Positions 55,505-64,000 of a stretch of 64,000 nt of DNA are shown here, piece by piece (position 1 is the stretch's first letter; the number at the start of each line of letters is the position of its first letter). The notes under the pieces were generated by a model. It was not told where the DNA came from and ran no database searches. It saw only the letters and a list, made by a program, of their open reading frames with translations. Where the stretch lies: contig JBNGIS010008465.1 of assembly GCA_049999725.1 (NCBI GenBank), positions 1-64,000 of the forward strand, read 5' to 3'. The DNA is from Haplomitrium mnioides. Lineage: Eukaryota; Marchantiophyta; Haplomitriopsida; Calobryales. Position numbers and translations under genes: made by a program.

Positions 55505-56640
55505 TAATAATAAGGCTCCCAAGTTGCATCATGAAGTGGATATCCCTTCTACAAAACTATAAATTAAACTTGAGGTTGTTCTCCTCCCCTTGATAACTCA
55601 TTTTGCCAAACTATCATCGATGATGATCAAGAACTATAGATGGAGGAGAAATTCAAGCAAGGTTCGGAAAAGAAGACAAACTAGAAACAAAAGACTTGAG
55701 CTTAGCTATGTGGAAGACAAGATGAACCTTCATATAGAGAGAAAGATCAAGCTTATAAGCAATGAGAGAAATAACTTAGGAAATAGAGAAGAGACCAATC
55801 TAAGTTGGAAATAGCTTACAAACTTGAGTATCTTAAACCAAAAGAAGATTGTCAGTAGAAAACATAACATTCTCATTTAAATTATAAGAAAAATCACAAT
55901 GATATCCATCATCATAATATTTTTGCCAATTTTGAGCAACAACAAGATGGTTACGGGCATCTTGCAAAGAAGAAGATGAAAACTAGATAAAAATATAGAA
56001 ATGCGTGGAACATTAGAAGAGTAAAGAGAATGAAAACCATAAAAAACAAGAGTATATAACTCAAATTAAGAAAAAAAAAAAGAGAAAATCTAGTACTTGC
56101 TTATTTAGAGTTGTTGGAGACGAACTCCACATCCAATAAGAAACTATCCCAATTGGTGTAATGAACGTTGATAAATATGCAAGATGTATACTCTACAATA
56201 CAAATAGTTGTTTGCTAATCTCTATGATGGTGACAAGCAGTAGACATAGAGAGTTTGGTTCCCAAAAGTTTGAACAACTTTTGCCAAAACTTTACAATGA
56301 AACGTGGATTACTATATGGATTAACATAGTAGGTATTCCATGGTACCGCAAGACAACATCAAATTAAAATTTTTCCAATTGCGGAGCATCCGCTGTATCC
56401 ACCGTTGGTGCTAAAGGAATCTCTTTGCTAAGCTTATTCCCAAACATCACAATGGCAGTAAACCCACAATGCGTTGTTGGAAGTGAAGGGACAAGATTCA
56501 AAATACATGTTCTCAATTAACAGTAGGATCTCATAGTGGTTTTGTTATTCTTATGAAAGTTATCAACAAAACAAGGTTTCAAATCAAAAGCTAATTGGAC
56601 TACTTCAACCACCACAAACATCTTGAGCCAAAGTTTGGCC
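55505..56640 (-). pseudogene. Integrase and chromodomain of B9
   Basis: Minus strand: chromodomain end near 55510-55540 (YPLHDATWEPY-like), GPY region 55850-56000, integrase core 56100-56500 with many stops, and zinc domain ELVCCGKTCCQ-like near 56560-56680. All frames are broken. Colinear with B2. Confidence 0.72.
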
Positions 56641-58150
56641 ACCATCAAGTGCGTTGAAGCAACTCTATAGTTTTGTTTACTCCAAGATGTTATGAGATTG
56701 GAATGTCATGTGCTTATTGCAAATTTGAAACACATCATCTTGTGGAACATATATTTGATTACATTGATAGAGAATACCATATTGAATAGAAAAGGTATGA
56801 TGCTCACTATCTTTGACTTGCAGTTGTGCTCAAACAAGATTGAAGAAGGCATCTTCTTGTAGTTTTTGCCAATAACCTCTACTAGTTGCTTCATCAAGAT
56901 GTAGTATGCTTATATTTGCCGCTTCTAATGTATTAAACCTAGGGTATGACCTTTGTAACAATGCATTTGGAATGGTAAGAAACTTTCTTGGCTTGTACTC
57001 CAACTTGACATCAAAGAGTTGTAATTGATCCTCCCATCAATGATGATGCTTGTTATATTTTCTAAGTGAATTGATTATAACAACAACTTGTGATCGGTAT
57101 GTATGAGTATAGATTCTCCACACTTTAGTAGCAAAAATTATTGCGAGTTTTTCTCGATCAATTGAAAAATAATTTCTTTCTACCTTATTTAAATCAGGGT
57201 GACATGAAGGCAATTGGATGAAGTCTATTTTCAAACTCTTGTTAAACTGCTCCAATAACAAAATTAGAAGCATCAAAATCAACTATACAACATGTCTTTG
57301 GATCATATGGTTGTAGGATAAGATGAGACGAGATCCCATCCTTGAGTTGTTGAAATGTTGCTTGGTCTTTGGTGGTCTATTGAAACTTGACCTGTGCCTA
57401 GCAAATCTGTAAGTGGAGCAAAAATATGCATATAATAATGGATGAATCATTGATAAAATCTTGCCAATCCAATCCACTAAAGGCTCTAATGTCCTTCACC
57501 TCCTTTGGTTGTGACTACTTTGCAATAGCCTTAATTTTCTCTTCTTCTATCTAGATACCATTGTCATACACATTGTGCTCTTGACAAGCAACTTGTTGCA
57601 ATAAACTTCCAATTGCACCACTTTTGCAATACTTCTTTGATAAAAATGCAATGCTCATCTTTAGTTTTACTATGATTAATAATATCATCCAAGAATACCA
57701 AAATTAACTTATCCAATAACCCATCAAAAACTCGATGCATTTGATCCATAAGTATGGTTAGGGGATTAATGAGATCAAATGTAATAACTTTCTACTCAAA
57801 ATGCCATATCTTGTGAAAAAAGTTGTCTTTGGCACATTGCTTAGCTTGTAGATTTTCCCATAGCCACTCCAAAGATCAATTTTAAAAAAGAATTCTACAC
57901 CAATTCATTTATCCAACAAATCATCAATATGTAGCAAAATGTGAGCATTCTTTAATGTTTGACTATTTAAACTGTAATAATTTGTACAAAGATGAAATCC
58001 GCCATCTTTTGTAGTAGAAAGAATACTAATATTCCCCAAAGTAAAGTACTATATTGAATGAAATCCTTTTCAAGAAGATCCATCGAGGTTTTGCAAAACT
58101 CTTCTAATTCTCTATGTGACAATTGATATATAAACTAATTATAAGAAGTG
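56641..58150 (-). pseudogene. RNase H and RT of B9
   Basis: Minus strand. RNase H: VVDFDASNFVIGAVxQEFEN near 57290-57230, VERNYFSIDREKLAIIFATK (57190-57120). RT: FMDQMHRVFDGLLDKLILVF then LDDIINHSKTKDEHCIFIKE (57749-57630), with the LDD motif kept, and KMADFIFVQIIT-like KKDGGF region near 58000. Stops are frequent. Confidence 0.8.
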
Positions 58151-59552
58151 CTTTGTCATACTAACTCAATCAGAAAGAACATTACTCCATTATTTAGCAA
58201 CCTATTTAGCAAATCATCTAGAAACACATCTGCAAACTCCTTCAAAATATCATCAATCTTTGAGGTAGATTTAAATTTTCCTCCCTTCCAACTCATGTCT
58301 ATGATATATTTGATCCAAACAACAAAGAAATGCAACTTTTTTTCCACCAAAGTAATATGTTGAATTGATTTAGACATCTTTACCAATGGTGGAGGGTATC
58401 CAAAATTGTTTTTATTGCCTTGTAAAGTAACCTAAATTTGTCTTTTTATCTAATCAACTTGAGTTGATCAATTTTCAAAACTTCTTGAGTCCATCAATAC
58501 TCTACAAGAATGCTCATCAACCATACTATCTTGATGAAACAAGGTACCTTGAATTCATGTTGAGCTATTAATTTCATTGAAACTAATCCAACTCTGAGTA
58601 AATCACTCGATTGTTTTAGTGAGGTAAGTCATTTTCTTGGTTCTCTTCTTCAATGATTGTTGTTTGAATAAGAGAGCAAGTTCAACCTTAGTGACATAAG
58701 AAATTTGCAATCATAAGACCAAGTTTTTGACAATAAAAGCATCTTTCATTTTGGCGTAGCCGTTTAGGCTCTACATTGGTGAGTGTCACTATTTGCGCCG
58801 CATCAATCTCTATAAGTATATTCTCATTTGATGGCACACAAATATTTGATAAAACTTGTTGAATATGTAGCCTAGCTTTTGTTGTAGCAAATAGTGAGGC
58901 GTATCATTCAACTATGTATATTGCTTCTTCAAGTTGAGAGGGCTTTCTTATTGTCACTTCTATCCTAGTGAGAGACTTCAATCCTCAAAGAAAATGATCT
59001 AGAGCTTCTCCTTCACCAATACTAGGAACTTGCATAATGATATTTTGAAATTATATAATATATCTTCTCATCGCACCAAGTTTCTTCAACTTTGCCTAAG
59101 AATCTCTTACTATTTTTGGCACATTCAGAACTCTAAATCTTGAAATCTTTGTTTTTTTGAGCTTGCACTAAGAGGTTATAAGAGCAACATATCTATGTTA
59201 TGCTTGCTTTATTTGAAATCTTCATAAAGTCTTTGTATTTCCTTCTAATTAACTTGTTGCAAATAGAATTCGTGAACCATCTTCTTTAATATTTGTAGCT
59301 TCAAATTCTTGCTCACAATTCAAATAAGAAATTCTCAAATGTGCTAGAAATTGTCTTCCCATTATATGCTTGTGGTTTTGAAAACCGCATATAACCATCT
59401 TCTTCATGAAAAGTGGCTCTTTCTCTCACTTGTATTTGAACCTCTAAAAAGCAAGAAAGATGTCCAACTTGTTGTTGCATTGTTTAAAACACCGCTCCTT
59501 GAATCTCTATATAACTCTCCATCGCAACAAAGAATCGTAGCTTTAATACCAA
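58151..59552 (-). pseudogene. Protease and gag of B9, with primer-binding site
   Basis: Minus strand: linker KSTSKIDDILKEFADVFLDD (58280-58220), HITLVEKKLHFFVVWIKYII, a protease region near 58500, a zinc-knuckle-like CHxxK segment near 58720, gag NFxxSRPLTMRxLNQLEEAI near 58920-59000, and MESYIEIQGAVFxTMQQQVG near the gag start (59520). A degenerate primer-binding site (TTGGTATTAAAGCT on the minus strand) lies at 59538-59552. Confidence 0.75.
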
Positions 59553-59979
59553 TGTATAAGAACTCAAGAACGAATTCCAAATGAGTAAGAACTAAAAAAT
59601 AGCTCCAATAGAGTTATTCAACCAAATGTTAATAAGGCACGCAAAGACCATGAAGACAAGCAACCAAAAAATATAAGAAAATTGTGATAAACTCTAAAAT
59701 AAGAAGTTGAGAAATGGAGTTTTTTTATTTATATTTGAGAGGAAGATGTCATCCTACTTCTTTCACTTATAAGCCACTTCCAGTTCAGCCCTTAAAATGA
59801 TTTTATCTTACTTCTCTAAAAATGACTTCAAAGGCAAGTAATTCTAATACTACTTTCACTAAAAAATGATCGAACCGTAAAGTGATCTTATACCAATCTT
59901 CACTAAAAGGTGATCCCTCTCTAATAACCACTACCATCTCCTTTACTCCTCTATATTTTCTTACAAATAACACAACATC
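59553..59979 (-). repeat. Family B 5' LTR of B9, cut by M4
   Basis: On the minus strand it ends TTGAGTTCTTATACA and contains the CAAATATAAATAAAAAAACTCC promoter region. Its start is interrupted at GATGTTGTG, where the terminal repeat of M4 begins at 59980. Confidence 0.8.
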
Positions 59980-60359
59980 AACAACCGCTACTTTGAACAA
60001 GGAACCGCTACTGAGTTCATGTTTCACTTGGCAGTCAAATTTTTTTTTTCAAAGATTTGTTATTAAAAAACATCAAATTTAAGACTAAAATCTTCTTTTC
60101 GAAAAAAAATTGTTTTTTATGAACAAAAAATGTATATTTTTATTTAGATTATATTTCAAATATTTCTTTTAGAAAGAAAAACTTAAAAAAACAAACATTT
60201 TGGTTATTCGAATATTTTGAAAAAACTTGACACTATTGTGAATAAATTAAATTCAACAAAAAAGAAATAAAATATATATTTTTCGGTAGAAAAAAAGTAC
60301 AGGAAAACATAAATGTCTATTCGGGTAAGGACTTTAAACCTGACTTTGAGCATCGTAGC

Positions 60360-60690
60360 CAACAAAGTCTATGCAAGCATAGACTCCAAACCATAACCGT
60401 AAAGCCTATGCACGCATAGACTCCGAACAAGAATCCTAAATCCTCTGCGTGCTTTGACTCTGAACAAGAACAACGAAGCCATGCATGTATGGACTTTCAA
60501 CTAGAATCCTAGAGCCAAAACACGCCAAGCGTCTAAAGAAGAACCCTGCAGCCTATGCAAGCATAGACATTGAACAAGAACCCTTTGACCAACGGGTGCA
60601 GGGACTCTGAACAACAACTGTACAGCTTAAGCACGCAGGGAAACTGAACAAGAACTACAAAGCATTAATGCGCAAAGACACTAAAAAATG
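60360..60690. repeat. Palindrome array of M4 (period about 37 bp, counterpart of array a)
   Basis: Cores ATGCAAGCAT (60371) and ATGCACGCAT (60408), then degenerate units with GAACAAGAACC linkers, in the same order as in M1. Confidence 0.82.
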
Positions 60691-60929
60691 TGCAAAGACT
60701 CCAAATTATTCTCAGATTAGAAATTGAGTTCAAACCATTCTTGGACTATCAAAAGGGTCAACTTATTCTTAAGAGAAATAAATCAAATCTTGATGAAAAG
60801 ACTTGTTGTAGATTGAAAGAGAAACAAGATGAAACTTTTGCAAAAAAATATTTGGAAAAAATAAATTTTATTACTGCTGCAAATTGTACAAAGACGTCCT
60901 GAGACTCTCTCCTCATCCGGAGGAACTGT

Positions 60930-61831
60930 CCCATCTAAATCTACTGGCTAAGCATTTGCAGCTGTTAGAGAATCTTGACGAGACTTTCCAGTCTTCGATA
61001 TCACTACAGAGTCACCAGAAGCACTTGTAGTACTAGGAGGAACATGTTCCTTGTGGTACGCAAAAACTATTTGTGACTCAGTCACATCGGATGGCAAAGA
61101 AGCCATCTCCAAAACCCTCTGAGGAATATAGATATGCTGACGTCCATCATATTCAATGGCGATGCAATTTTGCATCAGTTTAAGAACACAAACAAGGCCT
61201 GTGCTAGACCTAGAGCAAAGATCAAGGATCCAATCTTGCTCTGTTGAGAGATGGTCAATAAAAAAGTTATACAAAGCCTGCAGTTTGTGATAAACATTCA
61301 CAAGAGCATCATCTCTTGGATGTTTAAGCTTGGCACAAACTGCATGACATCTAAAAACACTCCGCATTGGTTGCCGAGGAAGTCCGGTTGCAGAAGAAGC
61401 TTGCAAGTTGAAATGGCACATGCTCCTCTTTCCCTCCTTTGACTAGTAGCCCACCGTCCAATACTCATGGGCATGTGTGATTCTAAGACCACCAAAATGA
61501 TGTATATTGCTTTTGTCCATGCAAAAAGATAAACAACCATGTGAAATATTGTAATGAAAATGCAAGAGAAATAAAAGACAAAGAAATCAAAAAAAAATGA
61601 AAGAAAAACTTACCAGATACCGTGATCAATTGCACAACAGACTTGAGAAAGGGCATCCTCCACGATGCCAAATTGCTGCAAAGAATGTACAATCACAAAT
61701 GACCAAAACTTTGAAGTAGTTACTACCGCAGAAAATGATACCATGTCGAAAATGTCATCTTTTGAAAACGACTGCGAATCATCATGCTTACATTCCTTTA
61801 GGTTATAACCGTAAGGAATGTCAGCAATAGC
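60930..61831 (-). pseudogene. M4 methyltransferase exons D (partial) and E
   Basis: Minus strand. The exon D part begins ADIPYGYNLKECKHDD (DPPY-like catalytic motif, 61822-61802) and stays open through KFWSFVIVHSLQQFGIVEDA to the donor CTG|GTAAGT at 61614. Exon E reads ITHAHEYWTVGY, a stop, then an open 157-codon frame (61421-60948) with YHKLQALYNFFIDHLS, DWILDLCSRSSTGLVC (motif I, two Gly replaced) and LMQNCIAIEYDGRQ. The exon E acceptor is CAT where M1 has CAG, so splicing would fail. The two copies together show the family more clearly than either alone. Confidence 0.68.
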
Positions 61832-62319
61832 TGTCGGTTGGGTGTGTCTGAGTTTTTCCATTTTTTGTGAATTCGGAGTTTCCAAGCCTGATGGATTCCT
61901 TCAATTTGTGTTAGCCTATTGTGTTTTAGTGTATTTTATTATTTTATTGTTGTTATGCCAACCTTGCACCTTTCTCCTCTTTCCTCTTTCCCTTCTCTTC
62001 CTTTCTTTTCTGCCTTTCCTTGTGGATGTCATGAATCCTACAAGCCAAGGGGGAGCCTTGTGGAATCCAGAGGAGTCAGGCAAGAAGGCTAGTAGGGGGA
62101 TCAAAGAAACTTGCAGCAACGGGACAGAGGCAGGGCTGACAAGGGGGAACAAAAGGGTTCAAGCATATGTGAAAAGAGGGACCACTGCATCCTCAATTCG
62201 TAACCAATCAAGACGTGCCATATCTTGATGGAGAGAAGAGCTCGAGGTGATCTCAAGACAATTTGAATCGAAGAGAATAAGGTAGAACTAAGGAAGAACG
62301 ACCTTTGGGAAGTTAACCG

Positions 62320-63150
62320 ACAACCGCAACCCTGAGGAGTCCGTGGAACGCTGCGGAAACGTGGCGGCTCCTAGGGGTTCGAAGAGTTCGACGGGATCTC
62401 GCCTCCCTACATGGGGATCCCCGGTTAAGGGATCCAATCAGCCTCCATATGTGGGTTCCCCACTTAACAAAGATCCGTGAAGGAAGGTCCAACGGGTCAG
62501 AAGTGATGGTGAAACAGGGATAAGCAAAGTAGTGACCATACGAAGAGGTGACTTGTCACTATTCCGGCGGCATGGAGGGTTGCTTAAAGGCCAAGCGGGA
62601 TAAGGTAAGCAGCGACTGACAAAGCAAAGACTGGTCACTATTACGGCTGCATGGAGGATTTCTTGAGGCAACTGCGGGGCTAAGCAGGAAGGGTGAAGCG
62701 CAACCTATCATAGTTTTGGAGATTGGGAGAGTCCGTGGGGTGCTACGGAAACGTGGTATCCCCGGTGCACTTAACGGAAATTGAGGACATGTGGCAGTCT
62801 TATAGAGTCCACGGACAGTCAGGTGGGAATGAGCAGACCCCGCAAAACTTAACGAGGTTTAGACTTCCTAAGTGGGGTTCCATAGTTTAAAGGGTTCCAA
62901 TCTGTCCTACGATATAGGGAGCCCAGCTAACAGGGATCTGTTGGATTCACAAGCAAGGACAGCGGCGAAAAAGTGATCTGTCAATGATCTGGCCAGTAGA
63001 AGAAGCAAGGGATCAGCAGCCGAAAGGGCAACCTATCGCAGTTCCGGCATTGGCGAGGACGAAAGTTTGACGGAGCGCGCTGAAAGTTCGAAGGGGATCC
63101 ACAGAGAGTCCGCCATACTTCTTATATCAAGCGGAGGAAGGAGTTAAGCG
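62320..63150. repeat. Degenerate ~410-bp duplication with short palindromes
   Basis: GAGTCCGTGGAACGCTGCGG near 62338 recurs as GAGTCCGTGGGGTGCTACGG near 62729, each followed by AAACGTGG. CCCACTTAAC/CCCAGCTAAC segments recur at about 62459 and 62930, and GCAACCTATCATAGTT (62700) recurs as GCAACCTATCGCAGTT (63028). Within the first unit, GTCACTATTCCGGCGGCATG (62555) is repeated as GTCACTATTACGGCTGCATG (62635). Confidence 0.65.
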
Positions 63151-63334
63151 AAGGAAACCTCCGTTCTTATTGCGAGCGGATGCCGAAACTGCGATAACAG
63201 GTAACGTTCTTACTCAGCACAGGACTATTTTGCGGATGACGTGGCATCCGCGGAAGAGGAGTCAACGTGGGTCAATCGCGGAATCCAGTCAACTGCGACG
63301 GTCCGCCTACCCCTTTGCGGGGCGGCAGCGCGGT

Positions 63335-63425
63335 GGTATTCCGACAAGCGACGGCAGGGTTCCGAAAGGCGACTATGGGGTTCCGCGAAGCGACGGCGGG
63401 GTTACGAGAAGCGACGGCTAGGTTC
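63335..63425. repeat. Short GC-rich tandem repeat (GCGACGGCAGGGTTCCGAAA type, period about 20-24 bp)
   Basis: GCGACGGC or GCGACTATG followed by AGGGTTCCG recurs four times, giving the repeated FREATAGLREATA-like reading in one frame. The frame is a product of the repeat and not a gene. Confidence 0.75.
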
Positions 63426-63449
63426 CAAGGAATTTTCAGAAATGTGGCG

Positions 63450-63735
63450 CTCATGCGGGCCTTTGGGAATTTGCGAGAGCATTAGAGATTCCTTGGGAAT
63501 CTTGAGCTTTGCGGATGACGTGGCACCTCTACGGGATCTGGGAATCTACGGAAATATTAGAGACCCCTCGAGAATCTTGAGACTTGCGAATCCAACGGGC
63601 TACCCCGACGCGCCACATGTCAACTGCCCAACGTCCGTGGAATCTCACTGGTTTTGGTGTCCTAGGAATCCAACGGGCTCCTCCGACGGGCCACCTGTCA
63701 GCTACCTGGCATCCGAAGGATCTCACGGGTTGTCA
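63450..63735. repeat. Two pairs of tandem duplications (about 70-80 bp units)
   Basis: GGGAATTTGCGAGAGCATTA ... ATCTTGAGCTTTGCG recurs as GGGAATCTACGGAAATATTA ... ATCTTGAGACTTGCG. Next to it, AATCCAACGGGCTACCCCGA ... ATCTCACTGG recurs as AATCCAACGGGCTCCTCCGA ... ATCTCACGGG. Confidence 0.7.
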
Positions 63736-64000
63736 AGCTAAAACGAGGTAAAAACAAAAGCAAAAAAGGTATGTCGATTCAAATGCGGATTGCGAGAGCT
63801 ACAAGTGTCGGTTTCACGTGAAATCAGTCTTGTTAGAAAGAAAACAACAAGGCGCAGCTGGTTGCATCATTTTCACTCTCTAAGTCTGGTAAGAAACCCA
63901 CCTACAAGCCATGTAAAAAGGCGGGATACACCTCTCAACCGTGGGATAAGGGAAAGAGAGACCTTCAAGGAAGGGCGGGGATGAATCATGGACGCTGGTA

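Larger units (their letters stand above)
59980..61831 (+). mobile_element. Element M4: left part of element M
   Basis: It starts AACAACCGCTACTTTGAAC inside a family B LTR and runs colinear with M1 from 6140 to about 7940: subterminal AT-rich DNA, array a, then the methyltransferase C-terminal exons on the minus strand. It stops at 61831, within exon D, where a TGTCGG-headed sequence begins. It is the second copy of the methyltransferase in this window. Confidence 0.82.
61832..64000 (+). mobile_element. Putative GC-richer retroelement, right end outside the window
   Basis: M4 colinearity ends exactly at 61831, and TGTCGGTTGGGTGTGTC has the TG start of an LTR. A T-rich tract is followed by an open frame (61818-62228, residues after VMNPTSQGGALWNPEESGKK basic and Gly/Arg-rich). 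The rest is tandem and inverted short repeats without domains. No protease or RT is seen. The window ends TGGACGCTGGTA, so an LTR boundary and primer site could lie just beyond, but this cannot be judged. Confidence 0.45.

Noticed and set aside
63170-63741. Overlapping open frames of 72-166 codons near the window end
   Set aside because: They run through tandem duplications in all frames, and the residue repeats mirror the DNA repeats.
63989-64000. TGGACGCTGGTA as the start of a primer-binding site
   Set aside because: Only TGGTA is visible before the window ends, which is too short to call.
1-64000. tRNA, rRNA or other structural RNA genes
   Set aside because: I looked for tRNA box A/B-like and rRNA-like segments and saw none that I could support; tRNA-like strings were primer-binding sites.

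Overview
Overall character. I find no intact gene in this window. It is AT-rich repeat DNA from a plant nuclear genome: Ty3/gypsy LTR retrotransposons carrying a chromodomain (chromovirus type), stacked inside one another on both strands, with many in-frame stops, frameshifts and lost catalytic residues. The age, density and depth of nesting suit a large, slowly purged genome such as a gymnosperm or a fern. That placement is inference and the species is not identifiable from the sequence. Three runs of exactly 100 N (13142-13241, 14440-14539, 16169-16268) mark assembly gaps of unknown true size.

Retrotransposon families. Family A has an LTR that begins TGTAAC and ends GTTACA. It occupies 1-4539 (+) and 46686-55037 (-). 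Family B has LTRs of about 400-600 bp beginning TGTAATAGTAC and followed by a primer-binding site like TTGGTATCAAAGC. It makes up most of 4540-6139, 16379-17270, 20020-23984, 28255-37087, 45247-46685 and 55038-59979. Family C has LTR termini TGTCA/TGACA and an integrase C-terminus followed by a degenerate PHD-like tail. It occupies 48197-54385 (+) and 17271-20019 (-). The layers resolve as follows: A sits inside a B element at 4540; C sits inside A, which sits inside B, in 45247-55504; and several B elements are interrupted by other B LTRs.

The most interesting object is element M, a large terminal-inverted-repeat DNA element. A near full-length copy (M1, 6140-16378, about 10.2 kb) lies within the integrase region of a B element. 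Three further copies are present: M2 (36465-36829, right end only), M3 (37088-45246, reversed and interrupted) and M4 (59980-61831, left end). M carries two divergently placed, intron-containing genes. Gene 2 looks like a DDE-type transposase related to the plant DUF7869 group. Gene 1, on the opposite strand, appears to encode a ParB-like domain followed by an N4/N6-type DNA methyltransferase (a DPPY-like motif, then a GSGT SAM-binding motif). M1 also carries five arrays of a palindromic core close to ATGCGCGCAT. The arrays share this core but have unit lengths of about 24, 24, 30, 37 and 52 bp, and they lie in introns and flanks. Corresponding arrays recur in M3 and M4. All copies seen here are mutated, so intact relatives would have to be sought elsewhere in the genome.

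Remaining sequence. 23985-28254 is mostly unassigned, with one LTR-like stretch and one weak gene-like ORF. 37606-40437 (inside M3) and 61832-64000 are GC-richer retroelement-like DNA with short palindromes and degenerate tandem repeats. I recognise no tRNA, rRNA or CRISPR locus.
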